Shown: positions 8,444 through 16,269, counted from the first letter of the stretch. The stretch is DNA of 31,675 nt from JBDLSY01 sp041170585 (GCA_041170585.1 JBEDNN010000049.1:1-31675); one strand, 5' to 3'. Notes: a model not told the origin generated them from the sequence alone. Program-made: numbers and translations.

Positions 8444-9403
8444 ATGAGACGTGTTCAACGCATTAAATATCTAATAACAGCTATATTTTTTACACTACTG
8501 ATAGCTACAGTAGTGCCTACATCAGCTGGTCCTAGATTAGTAGGAATAATAACGGATATTCCTGTTGATGCTGCAGCAGCTTCTATGGTTACACAATTAA
8601 CAGCTATCATGTTAGAGCTACAGCGTTTAAAGAGTAAGTCAGTTATTTTTGCTACTAAAATCAGTAAAGACAGTAATAAATTAATAAGTATTGCAGATCA
8701 ATTAAAAACTAATATGGATAGTACTGAAAAATGGCGTGAAAGTTCTAACCCATCAGATCCAGTACATAATAGGCAACTCGTTAATGCGATGATTATTCCT
8801 ATGACAGAGTTTAAAAAAATTGTTAATCAGGAAAAAACCGAGTTATTTAGCTTAGAAGCCAATAACTTTTTGTCCCCAATGCTAAGTGATAAAAAAAACT
8901 CAGCCTACACTTTTGGGGATACTGGCTATAACGATATTATTGGCAAAGAAGCTATGTGTCCACCTCCAGATCCTGAGCTTAATACTTCATCTTTTAGTTA
9001 TGCGGAATTACAGTATGATGCTTGTCGGACAGTTCACAATGTAATGACTTATAAAAAAAGAAAACTTGAGTTTACTTTAGCAAAAAAAGACCAGCTAGAA
9101 AAAGCTATTTTAGCAGTCGGTGCTGTTAAAGATAAAACAATTGGTGACCATACGGCAAAAAAAACTGTTCTTGCAGAGTTAAAGTTGCTACAACAAGAAG
9201 TAATGGATCAATATAACGCAAAAATGCAATTTGCTGATGTGCAAATCAAGGCATCAGAAGACTCTAGAAAATATGCGGCAGAATCAATCGTAGGCGGTTC
9301 ATCAGTGTCTGCAAAACCAACTAATATAAAAGCCTTTAAAACAGCCGCCGGGCTTATTATTCAGACTTTTATGACGCTTAATCCACCAGTACCTTATCAT
9401 TAA
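8444..9403 (+). CDS. Secreted T4SS-associated paralogue 5, closest to VirB5
   Basis: Fifth paralogue, 319 residues, ribosome binding site AAAGAGG. The signal peptide ends near PTSAG (residues 1-28). Right after the signal comes TDIPVDAAAASMV followed by Leu/Gln-rich helix, which resembles the start of mature VirB5/TraC proteins (an IPV-[VI]-D-A pattern before a Gln-rich helix). This is the best single hint that the family is VirB5-like. Conserved marks are EKWRESSNPSDP, AMCPPPDP then SYAELQYDAC (Cys-X21-Cys), NVMTYK, TIGDHTAKKTVLAEL and the ending VPYH, which lacks the final residue seen in the others. A 117-base gap separates it from virB6. Confidence 0.7.
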   Translation: MRRVQRIKYLITAIFFTLLIATVVPTSAGPRLVGIITDIPVDAAAASMVTQLTAIMLELQRLKSKSVIFATKISKDSNKLISIADQLKTNMDSTEKWRESSNPSDPVHNRQLVNAMIIPMTEFKKIVNQEKTELFSLEANNFLSPMLSDKKNSAYTFGDTGYNDIIGKEAMCPPPDPELNTSSFSYAELQYDACRTVHNVMTYKKRKLEFTLAKKDQLEKAILAVGAVKDKTIGDHTAKKTVLAELKLLQQEVMDQYNAKMQFADVQIKASEDSRKYAAESIVGGSSVSAKPTNIKAFKTAAGLIIQTFMTLNPPVPYH

Positions 9404-9520
9404 ATAGTGTTGTCTTAAACAGTTTAGTATATTTACATATTTACCGAATTTTTGATAAATAATATCTATATGTAATCCGCTTAAATTTAATTAATAGTTA
9501 CGGTATTTAAGGAAAATAAT

Positions 9521-10639
9521 ATGGATACGCTTGCCTACACGATATTTACATTAGTCAGTGCTGGGATTCGTTTTTACATCAACAAACAAATGACGATTGC
9601 TTATCAAAATTTGGTTGATGTAGTTAGTTCTATTGCCTTGGTTATTGAAACACTATACATTATGCATTATGGTTATTTAATAGCCTTTCAAAAATCTACT
9701 GATTCAACACCATCACCCAGTGTGCGAGATTTAATTCGTCATGCTATTATCGTGTTCATGATTCTTGCTTTTATCAAAATAGATAGCTTGGCTTTTGATG
9801 CACTAATGGCGCTTCGTCAAATGGTAATAGGGTCAATTAGTGGTGATTATGTAACAAAAGCAGGGCAACAAGTCGCCACTAATTTATCTTTTATAGATGG
9901 CTCTTATGCCTTACATAATCTCTTGCAATCAACGGTTGTTGAAGATGCGCCTGATTTCCAACAAACGTCAATGGTCTTATCAATTATTGCGGAAGCGTCA
10001 CCACAAATTGTGGCTGGCATATTGCTATTGATGAACGAAATCACTATCAGTGTGGGAATGGCACTGTTTCCATTGGCTTTGTATACAACTATTTATAAAA
10101 TAACGGATAGTTTTTTTGGTACTTGGTTTGATACTATGTTGGCAGCAACAGTTCAGATGGCAATATTAGTGGTATTAAGTGATATAGTTGTTATAGTGAC
10201 TCCTATTTTTTTAGCTGCAATAGTTGGAGTCGGTCAATTAGCCGAGGTCGCTCCTGTAGGTGGGGGAGTGATCATTCCACATTTGCAACGCAGTATTATT
10301 GAAGCAGGTTTTGGCATGTTAATGACGATGATGTTTGCTTGGTTGCCAGCACAAGCGGCTACTTTTTCAGGTAAATTAATTAATGCTGGAACGACCAAAG
10401 GAAATTTAGGGGGGGTAATGACTAAAACAGAATATGAGCTTGATGTAGATGCTTTTAATAGAAATACTGATAGATTTAGACGATCTAGTTCTTCTGCACA
10501 AGAGTCTGGTCCAACTATAAGAATACCTGAGCCTAGAGTATCTTCTCAATCATCACAGTCTTCTCAATCATCACAGTCTTCTCAATCATCAGGTGAAAGA
10601 TTTAGAAATCAAATGCGTGCAAGGCTTGATAGAATTTAA
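9521..10639 (+). CDS. virB6: T4SS inner-membrane protein VirB6/TrbL family
   Basis: This is a polytopic inner-membrane channel component of the T4SS. The 372 residues include about six to seven hydrophobic segments: residues 30-55 and 70-95, then a periplasmic loop, then a group between about 145 and 285 with AGILLLMNEITISVGMALFP and MLMTMMFAWLPAQAATF, typical of TrbL/VirB6 proteins. The C-terminal tail (about 290-372) is hydrophilic and includes a Ser-Gln repeat (SSQ units, residues 341-357) from an 18-base DNA repeat, then a basic end. The ribosome binding site is AAGGA. It lies directly after the five paralogues, the usual virB5-virB6 neighbourhood. The tail length is probably variable between strains. 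Confidence 0.88.
   Translation: MDTLAYTIFTLVSAGIRFYINKQMTIAYQNLVDVVSSIALVIETLYIMHYGYLIAFQKSTDSTPSPSVRDLIRHAIIVFMILAFIKIDSLAFDALMALRQMVIGSISGDYVTKAGQQVATNLSFIDGSYALHNLLQSTVVEDAPDFQQTSMVLSIIAEASPQIVAGILLLMNEITISVGMALFPLALYTTIYKITDSFFGTWFDTMLAATVQMAILVVLSDIVVIVTPIFLAAIVGVGQLAEVAPVGGGVIIPHLQRSIIEAGFGMLMTMMFAWLPAQAATFSGKLINAGTTKGNLGGVMTKTEYELDVDAFNRNTDRFRRSSSSAQESGPTIRIPEPRVSSQSSQSSQSSQSSQSSGERFRNQMRARLDRI
10541..10591 (+). repeat. 18-base tandem repeat inside virB6
   Basis: The unit TCTTCTCAATCATCACAG occurs twice in full (10541-10558, 10559-10576) and once without its last three bases (10577-10591), encoding Ser-Ser-Gln repeats in frame. Because the unit is a multiple of three, slippage would change tail length without a frameshift. 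Confidence 0.85.
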
Positions 10640-10739
10640 ATGTATTTAAATGTATTGCTAAGCTTATTTTTAAAATAACTATTGGCTAATATAAAAATAA
10701 TAAAGCAATAAAGTTATATTTTATTTATACACTCTGATA

Positions 10740-11489
10740 ATGATAGAATTGATTAACACTTGTTTGCCTTTGACTGTTCCTGCACACATTATGGCAGCGA
10801 TAGTGCGGGTAGAATCGGGCGGCAACCCTTATGCTATTGGTGTTGTAAACGGCTTTTTACGCCGTCAGCCACGCAATCTAAACGAAGCACAAGCCACAGT
10901 CAGTAAGTTACATCAACAAGGATACAATTATTCAATTGGTGCAGCACAAATCAATAAAACTAATTTTAAAGCCTACAATATAGATCCAGTAAATTCTGGT
11001 TTTGACTTTTGTAGCAATGTCAAAGTGGGTGCAAAAATTTTAGCAGAATGTTATAGCCGTAGTAACAATGATTGGCCTAAAGCGTTCAGTTGTTATTACA
11101 GTGGTAACTTTGTAACTGGCTTTCAGCAAGGTTATGTTCAAAAAGTGTTGCGTACTTATTCTAATAACATTGACAAAATTAATACTATAAGTATAAAAAA
11201 TAATTACCTTCAAAATGATGCAAAATTATCTCCTACAGCTAATTTATTGCGTCCAATTGCACTGAATAAGTCGTTAATAAATGACAATATACGTAAAACT
11301 ACTCATTTGTTGCCATCAAATAATGATGAAAGTAGAAGTTTTAGAATGAAAAAATTAAATGTTCAAGAGTATGATGATACTCATAACGAACCAGTTATTA
11401 AATCAGTTAAAAATATTATTACTGATAATAAGGTAGATGTAAAAACAGTCAGTGATGTTTTGATTAATGATGGTGCGTTTGTTTTTTAA
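10740..11489 (+). CDS. virB1: T4SS lytic transglycosylase VirB1
   Basis: This is a soluble lytic transglycosylase that opens peptidoglycan for T4SS assembly. The SLT domain spans residues about 8-140: the catalytic Glu is E25 in AAIVRVESGGNPYAIGVV, followed by YSIGAAQINKTNF and the CYYSGNF motif near residue 118. This matches the Brucella/Bartonella VirB1 style, which also begins abruptly without a typical signal peptide. The C-terminal 100 residues are Asn/Lys/Asp-rich and unstructured-looking. There is no ribosome binding site before the ATG at 10740, and no better in-frame start is visible. In 10640-10739 there is only A+T-rich DNA with a short duplicated TTTAAATGTAT. Confidence 0.92.
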   Translation: MIELINTCLPLTVPAHIMAAIVRVESGGNPYAIGVVNGFLRRQPRNLNEAQATVSKLHQQGYNYSIGAAQINKTNFKAYNIDPVNSGFDFCSNVKVGAKILAECYSRSNNDWPKAFSCYYSGNFVTGFQQGYVQKVLRTYSNNIDKINTISIKNNYLQNDAKLSPTANLLRPIALNKSLINDNIRKTTHLLPSNNDESRSFRMKKLNVQEYDDTHNEPVIKSVKNIITDNKVDVKTVSDVLINDGAFVF

Positions 11490-11545
11490 TGGTTTTATCC
11501 TTAACCTTTTTTAACTTTGTCTTTAACTTTTTCTGGAGTTCAACT

Positions 11546-11863
11546 ATGAAATCTATTTTAAATACCGCTAAAAAATCAGCTAACATTTTAGCAGCAGCAG
11601 CAGTTATGTCTTTAATTGTAGCAAACCCAGCATTTGCTAGTTCTCCAGTATCTAGTTGGAGTACAAATATTAAACCAGCGATTGAAGCTATTTCTCAAGG
11701 TTTAGTTGATATTGGTATTCCATTAATTACCGTAGCTTTAATGTTCATTGGTTATCAAATTGCCTTTAGTTCAAAAACATTAAAAGCTTTAGTTCCTGTT
11801 GTAATTGGTTGCTTAGTTGTTGGCTCTGCACCTTTATTAGCCCAAAGTTTATTGGGAAAATAA
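11546..11863 (+). CDS. virB2: T4SS major pilin VirB2, copy 1
   Basis: This is the T4SS pilus subunit. The chosen ATG at 11546 has GGAG at 11535-11538; the frame is open from 11489, but that region is not pilin-like. Of 105 residues, the long leader ends in NPAFA (cleavage after A31), leaving a mature pilin of about 74 residues with two hydrophobic helices separated by a short polar loop (SSKTLKA), the classic VirB2 plan. The GYQIAF motif before the loop is shared with copy 2. A strong terminator follows at 11958-12021, which may set a high pilin level relative to downstream genes. The mature N terminus could be a TraX target (inference). Confidence 0.88.
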   Translation: MKSILNTAKKSANILAAAAVMSLIVANPAFASSPVSSWSTNIKPAIEAISQGLVDIGIPLITVALMFIGYQIAFSSKTLKALVPVVIGCLVVGSAPLLAQSLLGK

Positions 11864-11957
11864 ATACTTTATCGTGCTTAAACAGTGATTTACTTGTAAA
11901 AAATAACTGTCATGCTCAAAAATTTTTTTAATAAAAATTAGTTTTTACAGCATTTTT

Positions 11958-12021
11958 ACAGCATTATTATTCTTAAATATTTTTAGAAAAAATAAAATTA
12001 AGATAATAGTGCTGTTTTTTT
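11958..12021 (+). terminator. Terminator after virB2 copy 1
   Basis: The imperfect inverted repeat ACAGCATTATTATTCTTAA / TTAAGATAATAGTGCTGT has a loop of about 21 bases and is followed by seven T residues (12015-12021). It would end or reduce transcription between the two pilin genes. Confidence 0.7.
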
Positions 12022-12056
12022 ATATAAAAAACAGTAACAATTATATAAAAATATAA

Positions 12057-12170
12057 GGTAATGTTAAATTATAACTTTTACAATATTTATGTTGGTATAT
12101 TGTCTTATTGATTTTATTAATTACTTCTTAATTATTAAATTTCTTGTATCAGTGCTATTTGAACATTACC
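12057..12170 (+). mobile_element. MITE-like element, copy A
   Basis: A 114-base non-coding element with inverted ends GGTAATGTT...AACATTACC (nine bases perfect, 12 of 13 when extended) is flanked by an 8-bp direct repeat AAATATAA (12049-12056 and 12171-12178). A second copy of identical length lies inverted at 29947-30060; the two match at 108 of 114 positions, with all six differences in the left half of this copy. Ends plus target duplication point to transposition in trans by an IS transposase that makes 8-bp duplications; the family is not established here. Confidence 0.88.
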
Positions 12171-12354
12171 AAATATAAAAATGTTTTAAATTTATGTGAC
12201 ATGCGATTTTTATTTATTTAATTTTTCAAATTAACCTATAATACACACGATAGCTAAATAATTACAGTATTTAAAAATAATTTAATTAGCATCATAGTTT
12301 CACCTGTTTAGTCATTTTTATTTAGTTATTTTTTAATTTCAATAGGAGTCTATC

Positions 12355-12660
12355 ATGAAAACAACTTTAAACTTTATGAAAAAAAATGCATCTTTAGTCA
12401 TGTTTGCTATGATGTTGTCTTTAATTTTTATTGAGCCTTCTTTTGCTTGGCAAGAGTCAGTAACAAAATTTGCTGATAATATTTCTACAGCATTAAAAGC
12501 TATTTCTGCTGGAGTCCTTACTGTTGCAGTTATTTTTGTAGGGTATCAAATAGCTTTTAATGGTAAAAGCATAAATTCGTTGATGCCAGTTATTATCGGT
12601 GGTCTTGTAATTGGTAGTGCCGCAGCATTAGCTGGGACTATTACAACACCTGTAGTTTAA
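12355..12660 (+). CDS. virB2: T4SS pilin VirB2, copy 2
   Basis: This second VirB2 pilin has 101 residues. The leader ends EPSFA (cleavage after A31), leaving about 70 residues with two hydrophobic helices around a polar loop FNGKSINS. It shares VGYQIAF, PV-IIG-LV-GSA and the KAIS motif with copy 1 but is clearly diverged, so the duplication is old or one copy was acquired. The ribosome binding site is AGGAG (12343-12347). It is followed after 18 bases by virB3. Which of the two is the main pilin cannot be told. Confidence 0.88.
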   Translation: MKTTLNFMKKNASLVMFAMMLSLIFIEPSFAWQESVTKFADNISTALKAISAGVLTVAVIFVGYQIAFNGKSINSLMPVIIGGLVIGSAAALAGTITTPVV

Positions 12661-12678
12661 AGTAAAGCATTATTATTT

Positions 12679-12975
12679 ATGGTTATTGCTGCGCATCCTG
12701 TGTATAAGGGTTGTTTAAGAAAGGCTCTCTTATTTGGTATACCCTTGCTGCCTTGTATGGTAATGTTAGGTTTACTGACTATCTTTGGGTTATCAATAAG
12801 TCTGTGGTTTTTTTTACTTGTCCCTGTATTTATGATAATAATGCGCTTTTTAAATGCTAAAGATGACTGCATATTTGAAATGATTATTTTAAATATGCTA
12901 GTCAATTCCAAAATACTTAAGAGCAAGTTAACCAACAACGCATCAACAAAACTGTCCATTGTATCCAATAATTAG
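12679..12975 (+). CDS. virB3: T4SS inner-membrane protein VirB3
   Basis: This is a small inner-membrane protein that associates with VirB4. The 98 residues begin with HPVYKGCLRKALLFGIPL, the typical VirB3 start, with two hydrophobic segments (about residues 17-36 and 40-56). The conserved short motif AKDD (residues 60-63) comes before a third hydrophobic stretch. The position between virB2 and virB4 fits. No strong ribosome binding site is seen, and it is probably coupled to virB2. An antisense frame of similar length overlaps it and is a shadow. A strong terminator follows. Confidence 0.82.
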   Translation: MVIAAHPVYKGCLRKALLFGIPLLPCMVMLGLLTIFGLSISLWFFLLVPVFMIIMRFLNAKDDCIFEMIILNMLVNSKILKSKLTNNASTKLSIVSNN

Positions 12976-12981
12976 TTAATC

Positions 12982-13008
12982 AAGCTGCCTTTTAGGCAGC
13001 TTTTTTTT
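12982..13008 (+). terminator. Rho-independent terminator after virB3
   Basis: The stem AAGCTGCC (12982-12989) pairs with GGCAGCTT (12995-13002), with loop TTTTA and an eight-T run (13001-13008). It is the clearest terminator of the window and splits the island into at least two transcription units, before virB4. Confidence 0.9.
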
Positions 13009-13052
13009 GAATGATACTGTACAATTATGGGTAAGAAAACTATCTCTGTTTT

Positions 13053-13082
13053 GAAATAAATCAAAATAAATCAAAATAAATC
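13053..13082 (+). repeat. Three 10-bp direct repeats before virB4
   Basis: Three head-to-tail copies of RAAATAAATC, at 13053, 13063 and 13073, lie between the terminator and the virB4 start. A 10-bp period places each on the same face of the helix, so they could bind a regulator or bend DNA; simple A+T-rich slippage is equally possible. Confidence 0.5.
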
Positions 13083-13113
13083 AGTTTATATCGTTTCAAA
13101 AATAAAGTGTTTT

Positions 13114-15543
13114 ATGAAAATAACTCCTGATTCAGATTTAGCTAAGTTTATTCCCTACTCTACCCATGTACATCCAAATGTAGTTAAAACAGTAGGTGCC
13201 GATTACTTGATGACTTGGTTATTGGCTGGTATACCATTTGTGGGTCGTAACCCAGAAGAGTTATCCCAAAAACATTCTACTTTAAATAAACTATTACAAA
13301 CTATACGTGCGCCTGATTACGTAAATGTAGCTTTTTGGTCTCATGATTTGCGTAGACAAATAGATGTTACATTAGAGAGTACTTTTAAAACTACTTTTAA
13401 TGCAAAAGTAAATTCAGAATATTTTGCGGAAATTAATAAAAAAGAAGTATTTATTAATGAAATGTATTTGACAGTTTTATATCGTCCAGAGAACAAACTA
13501 AGAACAGGCGGTAATAGTGTTGATACTATTAGAGAAATTGAAAATATCTGTGTCACAAGCATATTAGATTTAGGTAGAAATATACAATCTACTTTAGATG
13601 AGTATTCACCCCAATGTTTAGGAACTTATGAATCACCCGATGGTGTTGTTTTTTCTAAGCTGCTAGAGTTTTACGCTTACTTAATCAATCATGAGCTGAA
13701 GCCAGTACCTGTTTTACCAGCGCGAGTTTTTAATTATTTAGGTACTTCTAGCCATACATTTAATAGTAAAACAGGCAGTTTTTTAATAAAAAATTCAACC
13801 AAATCGGTATATGGTTCAATACTATCTATAAAAGAATACCCCGACTATACTGCACCTGGTGTATTAAATAATCTAAAATATTTAAATTGTGAGTATGTGA
13901 TTACACAGTCTTTTTCTCCGATTTCGCGTAAAGATGCATTGACCTTGGTTGAGCGGCTTAGAACTAGAATGTTGGTTACTAAAGACAAGGCTGTATCACA
14001 AATTCAACAATTAGACGATGCTTTAGATGGCATTGCTTCTAGCAGTTTTATTATGGGTGACTTTCACTTTACGATTGCTGTTTTTGGTAAAACAGTAGCA
14101 GAGATATCGAATTTTATTCCCGATATACGTTCAGTTTTATCAGCGGCTGGTATTGTTAGTGTTAAAGAGAATCTAGCAGTGATGGCTGGGTTTTATGCAC
14201 AGTTTCCAGGTAATTTTGAGTATAGAAGTCGAAAAGCTTTGTTGAGTTCGTTAAATTACTTAGGATTTAATCCATTTCATAATTTTTCAACGGGTAAAAA
14301 AGAAAATAATCCTTGGGGGCAAGCGTTAACGGTTTTACAAGCTACTAATGGACAACCTTATTTTTTCAATTTCCATGCGACTCGCTCATATGAATTTTCT
14401 TTCGGTGAAAAGGCGTTGGCAAATACAATAATTATTGGTAAATCGGGTACTGGTAAAACTGCTTTGATTAACTTTTTACTGTCACAGGTACAAAAATATG
14501 ATCCGCCACCGACAATTTTTTTCTTTGATAAAGATCGTGGTGCTGAAATATTTGTGCGTGCTTCTGCTGGCCGCTATATGGCCATTGAGGCGGGGTTATC
14601 TACTGGTTTTAATCCCTTGCAGTGTGAAAGTACTCCCAGTAACATTCAATATGTTTGCGGGCTAGTTAAATTGTTGGCGGCTAAAAATAACTATTCGCCT
14701 TCTGAAGATGAGGATGTTCTGCGTGCTGTACGTTCAATTATGGATACACCAATAAACTTGCGTACTTTTACTAATCTTAGAACTTGTTTTCCTAATTTAG
14801 GTGATGATTCTATTTATTCTAGGTTAAAAAAATGGACTAATGAAGGGGCTCTGGGTTGGGTTTTTGACAATCCGCAGGATTTAATTGATTTTGAAAATTC
14901 TACCGTTATTGGCTTTGACTACACTGATTTAATTGATATGCCAGAAATTAGAGTTGCTGTTATTTCTTATTTAATCAAGCGAATGGAAGAGCTAATTGAT
15001 GGCCGTCGTTTTATTTATGTAATGGATGAGTTTTGGAAGATTTTAGAAGGTGAAGGTGGTCTAAAAGAGTTCGCTAAAAATAAATTAAAAACAATCCGTA
15101 AGCAAAATGGATTAGGTATTTTTGCGACGCAATCACCAGAAGATGCTTTAAAAAGCGATATTTCAGCGACTTTAGTAGAGCAGGCAGCCACATTGATTTT
15201 ACTACCGAATCCCAATGCAAGTGAAAATGATTATGTAAACGGTCTAAAGTTGACACACGCTGAATATGAGGCCGTCAAATCGCTAGATGAAAGAAATCGT
15301 ATTTTTATGGTCAAACAAGGCCATGATTCTGCAGTTTGTCAGTTAAAATTAGGTAATTTACCTGAAGTACTGTCTGTATTATCAGCCAGTACAGACAATG
15401 TAAAAATACTAGACAATATTTTGAAGCGTTATACAACTAGCGATAGTCGTTTTGCAAACATTAACCCTGATTTATGGCTCAATGATTTTTTTACTGAATT
15501 TAAAGGTTATAGAGCTGTCTCTGTTTCTTTCACAAATAAATGA
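13114..15543 (+). CDS. virB4: T4SS ATPase VirB4
   Basis: This 809-residue ATPase energises T4SS assembly and substrate transfer at the inner membrane. The N-terminal CagE/TrbE/VirB domain spans about residues 170-380. The C-terminal RecA-like domain has Walker A G442-KSGTGKT and Walker B FIYVMDE with D638-E639, followed by KTIRKQNGLGIFATQSPEDAL. Length and motif layout are normal for VirB4, and no frameshift is seen. It starts a new transcription unit after the virB3 terminator; a poor AAAGTG ribosome binding site precedes the ATG. It is easily distinguished from VirD4, which is absent here, by the N-terminal domain. Confidence 0.95.
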   Translation: MKITPDSDLAKFIPYSTHVHPNVVKTVGADYLMTWLLAGIPFVGRNPEELSQKHSTLNKLLQTIRAPDYVNVAFWSHDLRRQIDVTLESTFKTTFNAKVNSEYFAEINKKEVFINEMYLTVLYRPENKLRTGGNSVDTIREIENICVTSILDLGRNIQSTLDEYSPQCLGTYESPDGVVFSKLLEFYAYLINHELKPVPVLPARVFNYLGTSSHTFNSKTGSFLIKNSTKSVYGSILSIKEYPDYTAPGVLNNLKYLNCEYVITQSFSPISRKDALTLVERLRTRMLVTKDKAVSQIQQLDDALDGIASSSFIMGDFHFTIAVFGKTVAEISNFIPDIRSVLSAAGIVSVKENLAVMAGFYAQFPGNFEYRSRKALLSSLNYLGFNPFHNFSTGKKENNPWGQALTVLQATNGQPYFFNFHATRSYEFSFGEKALANTIIIGKSGTGKTALINFLLSQVQKYDPPPTIFFFDKDRGAEIFVRASAGRYMAIEAGLSTGFNPLQCESTPSNIQYVCGLVKLLAAKNNYSPSEDEDVLRAVRSIMDTPINLRTFTNLRTCFPNLGDDSIYSRLKKWTNEGALGWVFDNPQDLIDFENSTVIGFDYTDLIDMPEIRVAVISYLIKRMEELIDGRRFIYVMDEFWKILEGEGGLKEFAKNKLKTIRKQNGLGIFATQSPEDALKSDISATLVEQAATLILLPNPNASENDYVNGLKLTHAEYEAVKSLDERNRIFMVKQGHDSAVCQLKLGNLPEVLSVLSASTDNVKILDNILKRYTTSDSRFANINPDLWLNDFFTEFKGYRAVSVSFTNK

Positions 15544-15594
15544 TTGTAAAATACAAATAGTATTCATAAATATTATTAATAGTGAACCCTGTAT

Positions 15595-16173
15595 ATGAAA
15601 AATTTTAAAAAAATTACTCAACTGCTTATAACTACGTCTATTTTATTGGGTGGATGTACCTCTGTTCCTACTGCTTCTGAATATTCGGGTAAATGGAAAA
15701 AAATAAATTTATTTGAGCCTCGTATTAATACTATTCCCTTAGAAAAAGAATACTTTTTTACTGCCTTAAAAATAGATTCTACTTTATCAGCATTGTTACA
15801 AAGATGGGCAACAGATGTTAATCTAGGTTTAGAAATTCGTTGTAGTAACGATTATTCTGTTAGTGAAAAGCTGTTTGATGTACAAACGCGTTCTCTAATC
15901 GCTGCAATAGAGGAAATAAACTTCATATATGCAAAACAAGAGTTAAATATTTCTTTAAATAAAGAAGCATCACTGCTTATATTTTCATGCGGTAAATTTA
16001 ATAAAAGTAAATTTCTTCCTGATAATCAAATAAAAACTATTGATTTAGCTAAGCAGTCGCTTTTTGAAACTGACAATGCTGTTGCACAAAAAGTAACTTT
16101 AGATGAGCAGAAAGTACCGAGTTCATCACTTAAACTTAATATTAGTAACCATATTGATACTAATAAAAAATAA
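15595..16173 (+). CDS. virB7: Large VirB7-like outer-membrane lipoprotein with N0/TcpQ-like domain
   Basis: This is a lipoprotein in the virB7 position between virB4 and virB8. The lipobox LLGGC places the lipidated Cys at C21. VirB7 proteins are usually short (about 40-60 residues), but this one has 192. Residues about 58-135 (DSTLSALLQRWATDVNL, then DYSVSEKLFDVQT and a SLIAAIEEI helix, then NISLNKEASLLIF) follow the pattern of the TcpQ / secretin N0 fold, as described for the enlarged VirB7 of Xanthomonas citri. The remainder is Lys/Asn-rich and looks disordered. It probably stabilises VirB9 and decorates the outer-membrane ring. The domain match is by eye and needs a profile search. Confidence 0.72.
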   Translation: MKNFKKITQLLITTSILLGGCTSVPTASEYSGKWKKINLFEPRINTIPLEKEYFFTALKIDSTLSALLQRWATDVNLGLEIRCSNDYSVSEKLFDVQTRSLIAAIEEINFIYAKQELNISLNKEASLLIFSCGKFNKSKFLPDNQIKTIDLAKQSLFETDNAVAQKVTLDEQKVPSSSLKLNISNHIDTNKK

Positions 16174-16269
16174 AGTAGTTAAATAAACTAGCTATTGCAT
16201 CAATATTTAATTGCATTTAAATTAATATAAATAATAGTCCTTTACAATAAATCAACAGGCGCAAGTGTA

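Larger units (their letters stand above)
11864..12354. other. 491-base gap between the two virB2 genes
   Basis: No gene is seen here. The gap holds a terminator (11958-12021), a complete MITE-like element with its target duplication (12049-12178), and a TATAAT at 12237-12242 that could be the -10 of a promoter for the second virB2, though no good -35 is visible at 17 bases. The rest is A+T-rich. Confidence 0.6.

Noticed and set aside
11489..11545. Extended N terminus of virB2 copy 1 starting at 11489
   Set aside because: The ATG at 11546 has GGAG at proper spacing and gives a normal pilin leader; the extra 19 residues are hydrophobic Phe-rich junk.
12657..12968. 103-residue minus-strand reading frame opposite virB3
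   Set aside because: virB3 on the plus strand has family motifs and fits the operon. The antisense frame has no recognisable domain and no ribosome binding site.
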